From assembly GCF_000612665.1 (NCBI RefSeq), contig NZ_HG942066.1, positions 124,001 to 188,000 on the forward strand: a stretch of DNA of 64,000 nt, read 5' to 3'. This DNA comes from Neobacillus dielmonensis. GTDB lineage: Bacteria; Bacillota; Bacilli; Bacillales; Cytobacillaceae. The position numbers and the translations under genes are program-made. The notes under the pieces are model-generated. The model was not told the DNA's origin. It ran no database searches and saw only the letters and a program-made list of their open reading frames with translations. Below, in pieces: positions 36,245-45,601 of this stretch. Each line of letters starts with the position of its first letter. Positions within the stretch are counted from its first letter, which is position 1.

Positions 36245-37660
36245 ATGGACCAAGAATTAATTCAACCAACTGTACTCACCATTAAAGACAAAAAACAGCT
36301 AGTTACAGGCCAGGTCACCCGTTTTGCGGTATATTCAAGAAGTAAAGTGGTAGAGGTAACGTCTGAGGATAGGGGATGTTATTATCTAATTTATTATAAA
36401 AAACATATCGTTTACGGCGGTATCTTGGAACAAATCCCAAATAACTCTTTTATCAGCAAGGCATTTGAAAAAGGCATTGTCCTTCATTCACCCCATCCGC
36501 TTTTAAGGACAGTCATTCCTCAATTATCTGTTACCATTCCTAATAAAAACAAATTGTTATCCCAGCTGCAAATAGATTATTCTTTACAAGAATCTGCCTA
36601 TATAGCCGCAACTCTAGATGCTTTTTTTAAAAAGGACCAGTTAGCTGCCTTTATGGATCAGGTCTTTTATCAATTAAGAAGAAGTGGGAAATTTTTCAAA
36701 TCATATCAAATACTAATGCTGCTGAGTTTGTTCGCTCCTGAATATTCTCAGAAACATCCGCTCAATTCCCAGGAATTTATCTCTTACCACGACTTTTATG
36801 ATTCCTCCAATTTGCCGAAAATCGTTAGCAAGGATCCTCTATATGCAGAAATTTATTGTTTCATTAATCGTTCCCAGGACAAATGCTGGACATTTCTATC
36901 CCATTTATTAATCGACGTTGATGGATGGACTACTTTGCTGCTGTGGCTGGAAAATGCAGAACAGCGTTCGGACACCGCTGTGATAGAAAAGTATACCGCT
37001 ATCGCTTTACAATTTGTAACAAGGGAAGAATGGATCCTTATTTTGGGTATGGCCAATCTTAACCCATATCGTGTATTTGACGACGCAAAAGCGATTATAG
37101 AAACGATGATTAAGAAAGACAACTATCAAGAGGCCGCTTTGTACTTATTTAATTTTATTGATGAACTGCCGGATGACTACAATGATATCCTCCAAACCAT
37201 ATGGAAAAAATCTGAAACAAACTTTATCCTCTCATACTTTGACCACTATATAAGGTTATTAAATCGTCTACCAGATAATGGTGAATCTCCGGAGTATGAA
37301 CACAAACTCCTTCAGCTTGCCTTCAATTTGCTTGAACAGTATGATTTGGACACAGCTTATCAAAAGTTGTTTCCTATTAAAAAAATAAATCCCAATTCAA
37401 AAGTGATAGAAAAAATAAAATTGATGCAGGACTTGGCAGAGGATCCGGACAGAATGATGGAGCTTGGGGATTACTATGCGGAGTTTAGGCAATTTGATAA
37501 GGCAATCGATTGCTTCTTCTGGGAAATGGAACTAGACCCACAGAATCCTTCTCCCGTTCAAAAAATCAGTAAAATGTATCAATATAAAGGAATGGTTAAA
37601 GAAGCTGCAGCCTATCAAAAGGTGTATGCACAATTAAAGAGCAATCAGGAAGCCGGATGA
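36245..37660 (+). CDS. TPR-containing protein of unknown function
   Basis: This 471-residue soluble protein has an N-terminal beta-rich part (about 1-95), a helical middle, and tetratricopeptide-like repeats near the C-terminus. The clearest is about 395-460, with MELGDYYAEFRQFDKAIDCFF and YKGMVKEAAAYQKVY. No catalytic motif or membrane segment is visible. TPR regions bind partner proteins. The ATG at 36245 follows GAAAGGGG. It stands between the ger operon and the convergent Bce-type module, and has no evident link with either. Confidence 0.7.
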   Translation: MDQELIQPTVLTIKDKKQLVTGQVTRFAVYSRSKVVEVTSEDRGCYYLIYYKKHIVYGGILEQIPNNSFISKAFEKGIVLHSPHPLLRTVIPQLSVTIPNKNKLLSQLQIDYSLQESAYIAATLDAFFKKDQLAAFMDQVFYQLRRSGKFFKSYQILMLLSLFAPEYSQKHPLNSQEFISYHDFYDSSNLPKIVSKDPLYAEIYCFINRSQDKCWTFLSHLLIDVDGWTTLLLWLENAEQRSDTAVIEKYTAIALQFVTREEWILILGMANLNPYRVFDDAKAIIETMIKKDNYQEAALYLFNFIDELPDDYNDILQTIWKKSETNFILSYFDHYIRLLNRLPDNGESPEYEHKLLQLAFNLLEQYDLDTAYQKLFPIKKINPNSKVIEKIKLMQDLAEDPDRMMELGDYYAEFRQFDKAIDCFFWEMELDPQNPSPVQKISKMYQYKGMVKEAAAYQKVYAQLKSNQEAG

Positions 37661-37678
37661 GGGGCTGACTGACTTCAT

Positions 37679-37723
37679 AAAAAAGGAGACTAGTTACGGT
37701 GTTAAACCGATGATTAGTCTCCT
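37679..37723 (-). terminator. Intrinsic terminator of the Bce-type module
   Basis: Stem AAGGAGACTA with TAGTCTCCTT, with an inner ACGG/CCG match, is followed by T6 on the minus strand. Confidence 0.85.
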
Positions 37724-37734
37724 TAACTCTTTCG

Positions 37735-39681
37735 TCAAAGAGCTTCTTTTATTACCTTTTTATAATACTGAATCGAGAGAATGCCGAATATCGAGTACAA
37801 GGCAACATAGATGACCATGACAATCAGCATCGGCGTCCAGAGTTCTGCCCCGAATAAAAACCAACCGGATTGGACGGCAAAGTAACTATGCGATAAACCG
37901 ATCACCAAAGGAATACCAAAACTAAACAGCTGCTTGCCGCGTATGCCTTTAACCAAGTCTTCTTGGGTGAATCCAAGCTTCCGTAATATCGTGTAACCTG
38001 GTTTTTCTTCTTCGCTTTCCCCCATCTGCTTAAAGTAAAGAATACAGCCTGAGGTGATTAAGAAAGTTAGACCTAAGAACCCGACAATAAACATCATTAA
38101 CCCCATGTTGCTTTTTTGTTGATTAGAATTGTCAAGACGGGAGTCGCTATTCCGGTCCTCTCCGAAGTTCATCTTTTTAAATAATTGATTCGCCTTTTCC
38201 AGCTCTTTCTCATCTGATAAATGGAGCCCGAAAAATACGGATGATTCTGTTTGTATCGAAGGATCTAAATCATTTTTTAATTGATTAAAAACTGTCTGAT
38301 CCACGATGGCAACCGGGATGCCGCCAGCCGTGAAATACCATGAAATATAATACTCCTTTTTTAACCCCAAAAATGTTTGGGGTATGGCCAGTTTTTTTCC
38401 TTTTAATTCAATCTTGCCAGAATTCTTAAGCGGCATGAATTTCTGCAGCAAATCGTTATATCCTGTAAAAACAGTTTCGTTAGGGGAAATATCCCACTTC
38501 TCAATATCCCGGTCACTGACAACAGGAAGCTGCATCTTGTTTGGATTACTGTTTATCCCTTGCAAGTTCTGTTCCATGACATGGCTTAAATTGGCTTTCG
38601 CTTGAATCACTTCAATCTTTTTTTCACTATATTTTATATGTTGCTCATGTAGAGCATTTTTAAATTTTTCCACTTCATCTGGTTTCACAAAGGCAAAATC
38701 AGCCGCCACATAATTTGCTGCTGTCTTTTCAGCAGAATAATAGGAAATGTAGCTTAATGATAATAAACCGATGGCCAACGCTGATACTGTTGTAATAATC
38801 GTCAGCAGCAAGGCATTGGACTTCATCCGGAACATAATCGAGGTTAATGATAACACCTCATTAATGTTTAAATAACCGCCCTTCTTTTTACGAATCAGAT
38901 GAAAGATAAAGCTCACGGACCCCTTGTAGAACAAATAGGTACCAATAATAACAGAACCTAAAATGGAAGCCATGGCTAAAAACAGCTCGTTCATTGTCAG
39001 AAAATCCCCGCCAAATAACTTCGTGGAGATATAGTAGCCAAAACCAATCAACAGAATTCCGGTTAACCCTATGATGATTTCCCAGACGGACAATTTCTTT
39101 ACCCTTTCCTCAGTTGACGAGAGGACTCTGAATAACCCTAAAATGGTTTGCTTTTTAATAAACATATAGTTGACCAGCATAATGAGGAGGTAGATGGCAC
39201 CAAACACAATAAGCGTTTGTACCAATGCCTCTCTTGAAAAGTGCAGTGTGGCGATGGCGTCCACCTTCGTTATTTTAAACAAAATCATCATGATGAATCT
39301 CGAAACTGAAAATCCCAGAAAGATTCCGACCAGTAAAGAACTAAAATATAAAATAAAGTTCTCTGTGCTTAAGATCCGAAAGATCCGGCTTTTGGTCATC
39401 CCGATTAATTGAAACAAACCAATTTCCTTGCTTCGCCGCTTAATAAAAATGTTATTGGCGTAAAGCAAAAAGATGGAAACAATAGCGACAAGCAGGATAG
39501 AAGCGGCACGCAGTGAAGCAGCTCCTTTAATGGTCGATTTCGCTTCAGCTGTAGATGGGTCATACTGTATAGTCACAAATGCAAAATAAAGCGCCACACT
39601 AAAAATTAACGCGAAAACATAAAGGTAATAATTCTTTAGGTTCTTTTTTAAATTGCGGAGAATCAGCTGATTAATGCTCAT
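37735..39681 (-). CDS. BceB-type ABC transporter permease
   Basis: This 648-residue FtsX-family permease has ten membrane helices and a large extracellular domain of about 200 residues between helices 7 and 8 (about 325-530). That domain marks antimicrobial-peptide sensing and detoxification transporters (BceB, PsdB, YxdM). It binds the peptide or its lipid II-cycle complex and signals to the kinase encoded upstream. It overlaps the ATPase gene by 11 bp. The particular antibiotic (bacitracin, lantibiotic or host peptide) cannot be read from sequence. Confidence 0.9.
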   Translation of the reverse strand: MSINQLILRNLKKNLKNYYLYVFALIFSVALYFAFVTIQYDPSTAEAKSTIKGAASLRAASILLVAIVSIFLLYANNIFIKRRSKEIGLFQLIGMTKSRIFRILSTENFILYFSSLLVGIFLGFSVSRFIMMILFKITKVDAIATLHFSREALVQTLIVFGAIYLLIMLVNYMFIKKQTILGLFRVLSSTEERVKKLSVWEIIIGLTGILLIGFGYYISTKLFGGDFLTMNELFLAMASILGSVIIGTYLFYKGSVSFIFHLIRKKKGGYLNINEVLSLTSIMFRMKSNALLLTIITTVSALAIGLLSLSYISYYSAEKTAANYVAADFAFVKPDEVEKFKNALHEQHIKYSEKKIEVIQAKANLSHVMEQNLQGINSNPNKMQLPVVSDRDIEKWDISPNETVFTGYNDLLQKFMPLKNSGKIELKGKKLAIPQTFLGLKKEYYISWYFTAGGIPVAIVDQTVFNQLKNDLDPSIQTESSVFFGLHLSDEKELEKANQLFKKMNFGEDRNSDSRLDNSNQQKSNMGLMMFIVGFLGLTFLITSGCILYFKQMGESEEEKPGYTILRKLGFTQEDLVKGIRGKQLFSFGIPLVIGLSHSYFAVQSGWFLFGAELWTPMLIVMVIYVALYSIFGILSIQYYKKVIKEAL

Positions 39682-40435
39682 TTTGCACCCCGCCTAAGAC
39701 GCCTTGCGTTTTCATAATATCTTTAAAAAATGCCTGACGGGATTGCTCGCCTTTATTCAGCTGCGTGTAAATCTGGCCATCCTTGATAAATATCACTCTA
39801 CTGCTGTAACTGGCTGCTGCCGGGTCGTGAGTAACCATGACAATGGTTGCGTTCCGCTTTTGATTTAATTGGCTTAACTTGTTCAATAAATCGGAGGCGG
39901 ATTTAGAATCGAGTGCACCAGTTGGTTCGTCGGCAAAAATGATGCTAGGCTGGTGAATAAACGCACGTGCTGCGGAAGTTCTCTGTTTCTGCCCGCCTGA
40001 AATTTCATTGGGGTATTTGTTTGCAACCTCTGTAATTCCCAACTCATTTGCAACTTCCAGAAATCTATGGTCTGCTTCCTGTTTCGATACCTTTGTAATC
40101 GATAGTGGTAAAAGGATATTCTCTTTAACCGTTAGTGTATCAAGTAAGTTATATTCTTGAAAAATAAACCCTAAGTGATGTTTGCGGAACTCTGCCAGTT
40201 GTTTTTCCTTCATCCTGGTAATTTCCTTGCCATCTATTTGGATGGATCCGCCGCTGACATGGTCGATGGAGGAAAGGACATTTAATAGAGTGGTTTTTCC
40301 GGAACCGGAGGGTCCCATAATACTGACAAATTCCCCTTGCTCAATCTCTAGATTTATCGCTTTGAGTACTTCTTGCTTATTTAATTTGCTGCCGTAGCTT
40401 TTATAAATGCTATTGGCCTGTAAAATGATCATCAT
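39671..40435 (-). CDS. BceA-type ABC transporter ATP-binding protein
   Basis: This 254-residue MacB/BceA-like ATPase has Walker [11 protein letters not shown], a Q-loop in [10 protein letters not shown], signature SGGQKQR, Walker [10 protein letters not shown] and the switch His in MVTHDP. It powers the permease encoded next. Its start lies about 100 bp after the kinase gene, and a TGACA-N4-TGTCA operator stands in that gap. The transporter pair therefore probably has its own response-regulator-controlled promoter. Confidence 0.93.
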   Translation of the reverse strand: MMIILQANSIYKSYGSKLNKQEVLKAINLEIEQGEFVSIMGPSGSGKTTLLNVLSSIDHVSGGSIQIDGKEITRMKEKQLAEFRKHHLGFIFQEYNLLDTLTVKENILLPLSITKVSKQEADHRFLEVANELGITEVANKYPNEISGGQKQRTSAARAFIHQPSIIFADEPTGALDSKSASDLLNKLSQLNQKRNATIVMVTHDPAAASYSSRVIFIKDGQIYTQLNKGEQSRQAFFKDIMKTQGVLGGVQNEH

Positions 40436-40519
40436 GACACACTCCTTTGTTCGATAGCTTTATTATAAAAAGCCACGTCAAATACTTCCTGCGATTGTGC
40501 GAACAAAACAAGAAAAGCA

Positions 40520-40537
40520 TGTGACAATTTTGTCACA
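40520..40537 (-). promoter_or_regulatory. BceR-type response-regulator site before the ABC genes
   Basis: The perfect palindrome TGTGACAATTTTGTCACA contains TGACA-N4-TGTCA, close to the TNACA-N4-TGTNA pattern of BceR-like regulators. It overlaps the kinase stop codon and lies 85-102 bp upstream of the ATPase start, a typical activator position. Confidence 0.7.
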
Positions 40538-41537
40538 CGCCTGTTATATGGACAAACTCATTTCGCTTGGGAAACGTTAATGTAAATGTCGTACCTTTTC
40601 CCAATTGGGAGGAAACGTTAAACTTGAGCAGTAATGGCTTAGCTGCTTTTTTCGCGAGATATAACCCCATTCCGGTTGCGGCTCTGTCTTGGTGTTTGGC
40701 TGTTGAAGTAAAGCCTTTTTCGAAGATACGGGGCAGGTCTTTAGGATCAATGCCACGCCCGCAATCTGTTACATCTAGGCAGGTATGCCCGTCCTTTTGA
40801 TAACTTTTTATCACAATATCAGTATCCTTACTATATTTCACAGCGTTTGTTATAAGCTGCCTCAGGATAAACCCAAGCCATTTAGCATCTGTCAAAACTT
40901 CCGGTACACCTAAGTCCACGTCAAACCCAATTCTCTTCTGCATACACCATGATTGCAGTGTCTTAAGTTCTTGAAAAATGAGCGGCTGTAATGATGTTTT
41001 TTCTATGTATAAATCATTTTCCATAAAAGGGAGGCGTTTTTGATGAAGCTGTTGGTCTAGCAACAGATGAATCCGCAGCCATTCATAACGCAACTCCGAT
41101 TTTATTTGTTGGTCTTCCAAACGGTCGATGATTAAACTCATGGCGGTTAACGGTGTTTTTACTTCATGAATCCAAGACAGAATTTCATCTTTTTCCTGTT
41201 CTAAAGAGGTAAATTGGTGATTCGCCTCCTGTTTAAAAAACTCAGTTTGGCGGGTGAGTGTGTTTTCTGCTATTTTCTCAAACGGCAATTCACCATGAAC
41301 AAGATTGGTAATATCCAGGTCCTTTTCCCAATCTTTAAGACTTCTGTAGAACTTTGTTTCCTTTTGATACCGAACAATAAAAAATAGGACAAAGATAATC
41401 GCTGATAAAAAAACAATATATAAAATCGGCATAAATGGTATTGTCGCATCCAAATAAGAGACAAGTACAATCAGGAGTTCAAGACTTACAATTAAAAGAA
41501 TCCAACTGCGCCGTTCTTTCAAATACTCTTTCATCAT
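40533..41537 (-). CDS. BceS-type intramembrane-sensing histidine kinase
   Basis: This 334-residue kinase has two N-terminal helices separated by only a few extracellular residues, so it has no sensory domain of its own. WIHEVKTPLTAM holds the phosphorylated His. The N, G1 and G2 ATP-binding boxes follow (QLITNAVKYS, DCGRGIDPKD, GMGLYLAKK). Such kinases sense the flux of the partner BceAB transporter. Its ATG overlaps the regulator stop by 4 bp. Confidence 0.92.
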   Translation of the reverse strand: MMKEYLKERRSWILLIVSLELLIVLVSYLDATIPFMPILYIVFLSAIIFVLFFIVRYQKETKFYRSLKDWEKDLDITNLVHGELPFEKIAENTLTRQTEFFKQEANHQFTSLEQEKDEILSWIHEVKTPLTAMSLIIDRLEDQQIKSELRYEWLRIHLLLDQQLHQKRLPFMENDLYIEKTSLQPLIFQELKTLQSWCMQKRIGFDVDLGVPEVLTDAKWLGFILRQLITNAVKYSKDTDIVIKSYQKDGHTCLDVTDCGRGIDPKDLPRIFEKGFTSTAKHQDRAATGMGLYLAKKAAKPLLLKFNVSSQLGKGTTFTLTFPKRNEFVHITGV

Positions 41538-42226
41538 GATAATGCAGCCTCTTCAACGGCCATATAGCCTTGTCCCACTTTGGTCTCAATCCAGTGCCCT
41601 AAGCCAATCTCATCCAGTCTTTTTCGCAGCCGGTTCACATTGACGGTAAGCGTATTATCACTGACAAACCGCTCGTCGTCCCACAAACTTTTGATTAATG
41701 CCTCACGGGTGACGATTTTATTTTTTTGCTCAATCAGCTCGCGCAGGATAAAGATTTCGTTTTTAGTCAGTTCGATCGAGCCAGTTTCATTCGTTACAGT
41801 GTTTTTCTGGTAATCTACCGCGGCTCCGTTCCAGGTCTTCATCTCGATTTGATCGTTACTGTAATTGTATACACGGCGAAGGAGAGCCTGGATTTTCGCA
41901 ATCAAGACATCAAAATGAAACGGCTTTTGCATAAAATCATCGGCTCCAAGCTGCATTGACATCACCATATCGGATGGATGGTCCCGTGATGATAGAAATA
42001 AAATCGGCACATTGGAATGGGAACGAATCATCCGGCACCAATGAAATCCATCAAATTTGGGGAGCTGGATATCTATGATGACTAAATCTGGTTTCACCTC
42101 AGTGTATTCTTGCATCACTTGGCTAAAATCTGTTATTCCATATACTTCATATGACCAGCCTATTAAACGTTCTTTGATTTCATGAAATAGCGTTGCATCA
42201 TCTTCTATTAGCATTAATTTAAACAA
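41534..42226 (-). CDS. BceR-type OmpR-family response regulator
   Basis: This 230-residue regulator has a receiver domain (acidic pair in LIEDD, phosphoacceptor Asp in LVIIDIQLPKFDG, Lys in MQKPF) and a winged-helix output domain (SDNTLTVNVNRLRKRL). The frame opens at a GTG at 42238, but the TTG at 42226 gives the family N-terminus MFKLMLIEDD, with GGTGAT as weak ribosome binding site. It is first in the unit regulator-kinase-ATPase-permease and should activate the ABC genes in response to peptide antibiotics. Confidence 0.9.
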   Translation of the reverse strand: MFKLMLIEDDATLFHEIKERLIGWSYEVYGITDFSQVMQEYTEVKPDLVIIDIQLPKFDGFHWCRMIRSHSNVPILFLSSRDHPSDMVMSMQLGADDFMQKPFHFDVLIAKIQALLRRVYNYSNDQIEMKTWNGAAVDYQKNTVTNETGSIELTKNEIFILRELIEQKNKIVTREALIKSLWDDERFVSDNTLTVNVNRLRKRLDEIGLGHWIETKVGQGYMAVEEAALS

Positions 42227-42314
42227 AGGAATCACCACTCATTTGTCATACTCATCTTGATTGTATAGCAAAAATTATCAATCAGCCATCATATTATTTC
42301 CTTATTTCGGTAAA

Positions 42315-42341
42315 ACACTATCTTGCAATACAAGATAGTGT
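42315..42341 (+). promoter_or_regulatory. Perfect operator over the -35 of the PadR gene
   Basis: Arms ACACTATCTTG and CAAGATAGTGT (11 bp, perfect) flank CAATA. The -35 TTGCAA (42323-42328) lies inside, with -10 TATTAT at 42346-42351 after 17 bp. PadR repressors usually bind such sites in their own promoter. Confidence 0.75.
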
Positions 42342-42358
42342 GGGTTATTATAATATAT

Positions 42359-42375
42359 ATCTTGCATTACAAGGT
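42359..42375 (+). promoter_or_regulatory. Second PadR-type half-conserved operator
   Basis: ATCTTG-N5-CAAGGT repeats the core of the first operator 39 bp further on, between the -10 and the ribosome binding site. Confidence 0.6.
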
Positions 42376-42394
42376 ATTGAAAGGGGTATACTTT

Positions 42395-42730
42395 GTGGCT
42401 GATACAACACAAATGTTAAAAGGCATATTGGACGGCTGCCTGTTAGCGATTATTAATGAAGGGGAAACCTATGGCTACGAACTGGCGGCGAAGCTGGAAT
42501 CCTACGGTTTTCAATCCTTTAGTGAAGGCACGATTTATCCTTTGCTGCTGAGAATGCAAAGAGAAAAGTTAGTCACAGCAACATTACGGAAATCGACAGC
42601 AGGACCAAAACGAAAATATTACACACTAACGGAAAAAGGGAGGCATGAGCTGGGAGAATTTATTCAGCGCTGGGAGCAATTAAGTGCTTCTGTTGAGCAT
42701 GTGTTAAACAAAGGGGAGATTGACAGATGA
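42395..42730 (+). CDS. PadR family transcriptional regulator
   Basis: This 111-residue PadR-s1 protein has a winged helix (GETYGYELAAKL, SEGTIYPLLLRMQ, PKRKYYTLTEKG) and a C-terminal dimer helix. The frame opens at 42323, but the GTG at 42395 follows GAAAGGGG and gives the normal family length. Two ATCTTG/CAAGAT operators in its promoter indicate autorepression. It is coupled to a HAAS-domain membrane protein gene by a 4-bp overlap, a common pairing in Firmicutes, and is divergent from the Bce-type module. Confidence 0.9.
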   Translation: MADTTQMLKGILDGCLLAIINEGETYGYELAAKLESYGFQSFSEGTIYPLLLRMQREKLVTATLRKSTAGPKRKYYTLTEKGRHELGEFIQRWEQLSASVEHVLNKGEIDR

Positions 42731-43494
42731 TGCTTTCGAAACAGTCTGAGCAATTTTTAATAGAGCTTCGCATGTACTTAATATCCAAAGGGAAAAATGA
42801 CGAGGAAATTAATGAAATTACAGAAGAGCTTGAGGATCATTTGCTCGAGGCACAAGCAGCCGGAAAGGATATAAGCCATATTATCGGCAAGAGTCCAAAA
42901 GAATATATGAAGAGTATCGGAAACTCTATGAAAACAGACTTCCGGCAAATGATGGTAATCATTCCAATGATGATTTTCTTAGTGGCTGCTTATTTCAGCA
43001 TTGGACCGGCCATTGAAGGGAAATTTGCCTTGTCGGGAACCATTCTATGGCTGGCTTTTGCTGGCGGTGTGATGGGCATCCTCGCCTATGGCATCCTCCT
43101 ATTCAAAGTCATACCAAAATTCTATCACTCAGTATGGGGTTACGTAATTGCTGGTGTCATTGCTTTATTAGTGACCGGTGCAGGAGTCGTTCTTTTACTA
43201 TGGTATCGAGATCAAGAAGCAACAACGGTATTTGTGGCCAGTTCATTGCAGAATAACCTGATCGTAGCTGCTTGTATCATTATTTTTATCGCCTCGGCTC
43301 TATACAGCAAATCATGGGTTTCTATTGTTATTCCTATATTTGTGGCAATTGGACCGCTGGCAAATAGATTTTTGCCTAAGGAAATCAATGAGGATCCCGT
43401 TTTTATGATTATGACCGTCATCGTACTAGTACTCGTAAGCGCACTGGGAAGCTATTTTATTTGGAGAAAGTATAGAAAAACAAGCAGTCAATAG
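42727..43494 (+). CDS. HAAS-domain membrane protein
   Basis: This 255-residue protein has an N-terminal soluble helical domain (about 8-65; EINEITEELEDHLLEAQ) of the HAAS/DUF1700-like type, then about six membrane helices. PadR/HAAS pairs are widespread and often respond to cell-envelope stress, but no reaction is established. ATG ATG at 42727 overlaps the PadR stop. Confidence 0.78.
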   Translation: MMLSKQSEQFLIELRMYLISKGKNDEEINEITEELEDHLLEAQAAGKDISHIIGKSPKEYMKSIGNSMKTDFRQMMVIIPMMIFLVAAYFSIGPAIEGKFALSGTILWLAFAGGVMGILAYGILLFKVIPKFYHSVWGYVIAGVIALLVTGAGVVLLLWYRDQEATTVFVASSLQNNLIVAACIIIFIASALYSKSWVSIVIPIFVAIGPLANRFLPKEINEDPVFMIMTVIVLVLVSALGSYFIWRKYRKTSSQ

Positions 43495-43803
43495 TAACCT
43501 TTTGAATGTTTTAACTAGATTGTAAGCCTCGTCATGATACTGAAATCATTGTAAAAAAGAACGAGAAAACTAAAAACTGTCAACCCATTTTTCTAATATA
43601 AAAAATGGAAGTATTGTAAGATCCTATTAAAATACGGAATAGTGAAAATATGCTGTAAAAAGCTTACAAAATCTGCGTCGAGTGATAAGTGACAGATTGA
43701 TTAGAATGGACTTGTTAAATCCTTCCTGAAATATGACAAAAATCCCGTGATATGATGATGGTGCAAAGCAACGGCATGAATTTTTCAGGGAGGATGAGAA
43801 AGT
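43495..43803 (+). other. 309-bp intergenic region before the CAP-domain gene
   Basis: I see no gene or stable hairpin here. An extended -10 (TG-A-TATGAT, 43748-43756) lies about 48 bp before the next start and may be its promoter. GGGAGGATGAG at 43788-43798 is the ribosome binding site. Confidence 0.4.
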
Positions 43804-44541
43804 ATGAAGAAAAAGGCAATCCTAACAGTAGCTGCAGCAGCAGCGGTTATCTTGGCAAATCCTGTGATCGCACCTGCTCATGCAGCAACACTCAACACAC
43901 AAACTGTACAGCAAAAGGTATACACCTATAAAGTTTCTAATTCTGAAGAGATTAATAAAATACTAGCGGATTTTTATGCGAAATGGGGAGTGAAAGCCCC
44001 AACACAAACGGTCACTCAGCCGTCACAGCCAACTGCAGCACCAACAACACAAACACAGCAGCCTACACAAACAGCACAGCAGCCGCAGCAAACAACTGCA
44101 GCTCCAGCTACACAGAAGACTGCAACTGAGCCGCAGCCAGCTGCAGCTGAAACGACAACTGCTTTAAGTGCTTATGAGCAAAAGGTTGTCGATTTAACCA
44201 ATCAAGAACGGGCAAAAAATGGACTTCCTGCGCTAAAGGTTGATTTGACACTCAGCAAAATGGCCCATGAGAAATCACGCGATATGTCTGCGAATAACTA
44301 TTTCAGCCATACGAGCCCAACCTATGGTTCACCGTTTGATATGATGAAAAAATACGGCATTTCTTACCGTTATGCCGGTGAAAATATCGCTATGGGGCAA
44401 AGAACACCTGAAGAAGTAGTGACTGCCTGGATGAATAGTGAAGGCCACCGCGCCAATATTTTAAACTCGAATTATAATTATATTGGTGTTGGATATGTGT
44501 CTCAAGGTAATTATTGGACACAGGAGTTTATTGGCAGATAA
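43804..44541 (+). CDS. Secreted CAP-domain (SCP-like) protein, YkwD type
   Basis: This 245-residue exported protein has a signal peptide of about 27 residues ending in APAHA, a short N-terminal region, and a Gln/Thr/Pro/Ala-rich linker (about 75-120). A C-terminal CAP domain follows (about 125-245) with HEKSRDMSANNYFSH, AGENIAMG, HRANILN and YWTQEF. Bacillus relatives include YkwD and spore-coat associated proteins. The CAP function in bacteria is unsettled. It lacks a visible cell-wall anchor. It is a single gene with a strong terminator. Confidence 0.88.
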   Translation: MKKKAILTVAAAAAVILANPVIAPAHAATLNTQTVQQKVYTYKVSNSEEINKILADFYAKWGVKAPTQTVTQPSQPTAAPTTQTQQPTQTAQQPQQTTAAPATQKTATEPQPAAAETTTALSAYEQKVVDLTNQERAKNGLPALKVDLTLSKMAHEKSRDMSANNYFSHTSPTYGSPFDMMKKYGISYRYAGENIAMGQRTPEEVVTAWMNSEGHRANILNSNYNYIGVGYVSQGNYWTQEFIGR

Positions 44542-44554
44542 CTTCAAGCATGAG

Positions 44555-44590
44555 AAACACTGGAGCTTAAGTGGGCTCCAGTGTTTTTTT
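44555..44590 (+). terminator. Intrinsic terminator after the CAP-domain gene
   Basis: Stem AAACACTGGAGC with GCTCCAGTGTTT is followed by T7. Confidence 0.92.
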
Positions 44591-44789
44591 GCATTTACCA
44601 CAGAAGGTTTGCTTGCTCACCATAATCGCTTTTCCTTTACTTTTTAAACATTTATGTATAAAAATAGGTTTGTGGCACTTTAAAGTTTATTCATCCTTTT
44701 TGCACAGGGATGATAATAATAGAGAAAACCGGAAATGCTGATGAATATCGGCTAGCTTTGGTATACAATTGATTTTTAGAGAGGGGTGT

Positions 44790-45041
44790 TTGACCATTGG
44801 GATTGTTGTAGTTGAAATTTGCGATTCAAACCTGATGAGCCTGATTGATTTGGAAGCCATACTGGAAAGCGAGTATCCCGAAGTGGCGGTCATCCGGAAT
44901 GAATGCATGTCTTTTTGCGGTATGTGTGCAAAACGGCCGTATGCCATTGTCAATGGGAAACGTATATTTGCCAAAACCCAAGAAGAATGCTTAACATTAA
45001 TCAGAGAAAAAATTGAAGAGGAATTATCGATTTATCGGTAA
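44790..45041 (+). CDS. DUF1450 protein (YuzB-like)
   Basis: This 83-residue soluble protein has the DUF1450 core: EICDSN at the start, then CMSFCGMC and a Tyr/Asn/Gly segment YAIVNGKRI. The cysteine spacing suggests a thioredoxin-like or metal-binding fold. No function is known. The frame opens at a TTG at 44769. The TTG at 44790 follows GAGAGGGG and fits the family length better. It may be cotranscribed with the membrane protein gene 35 bp downstream. Confidence 0.75.
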   Translation: MTIGIVVVEICDSNLMSLIDLEAILESEYPEVAVIRNECMSFCGMCAKRPYAIVNGKRIFAKTQEECLTLIREKIEEELSIYR

Positions 45042-45076
45042 CATAAAAATAAACCTGAAATACGGAGGATAAAATA

Positions 45077-45562
45077 ATGGGGATCGTTTCCTCCTTTGTA
45101 AACAGCTTGATGCTGCCCAAAAAAAAGGCGGTATTAAAAATAAATAAAATTAAAATCAGCACGTCCGTTATCTATTTTGCACTGCTCATGTTAGTGATTA
45201 CTTTACCGGATTTGCTGAAGTTAACATCGTCCTATGATACACAATTTAATGATTTGCCACGCAGTGTGTTTATGTTTCAGATTGTGATTTTTTATCCGTT
45301 TCAAAGTATTTTTACGGGGATTTTAGGCATTTCTTTGGTAGCAGCTGCTGGATTGTTAATGAATAAATTAACCCATAGAAAAATAAAATACGCGCTTCTA
45401 TGGAAGATGTCTCTCCATGCTTCCACGACTCCGTTAATCCTCTATGCTTTAATCAGGAATTTTTTCTTCGTCAATTTCGTAATTTCATTATTGTTAATAC
45501 TTTTAGTTCTTTATTTCCTATATAAAATGATTACGGTATTTCCAAAGCCGAAGAAAATATAA
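45077..45562 (+). CDS. DUF1189-like membrane protein
   Basis: This 161-residue protein has four membrane helices and a basic N-terminus, resembling DUF1189 proteins in its opening pattern and helix spacing, although weakly. The ATG at 45077 follows TACGGAGGA. It ends at a terminator shared with the convergent regulator gene. Function is unknown. Confidence 0.6.
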   Translation: MGIVSSFVNSLMLPKKKAVLKINKIKISTSVIYFALLMLVITLPDLLKLTSSYDTQFNDLPRSVFMFQIVIFYPFQSIFTGILGISLVAAAGLLMNKLTHRKIKYALLWKMSLHASTTPLILYALIRNFFFVNFVISLLLILLVLYFLYKMITVFPKPKKI

Positions 45563-45600
45563 AACATGCTGACCAGTTAAACTTGGCCAGCATGTTTTTA
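45561..45600. terminator. Bidirectional terminator
   Basis: AAAACATGCTG and CAGCATGTTTT form the stem between convergent genes, with A and T runs on both sides. Confidence 0.85.
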
Positions 45601-45601
45601 T

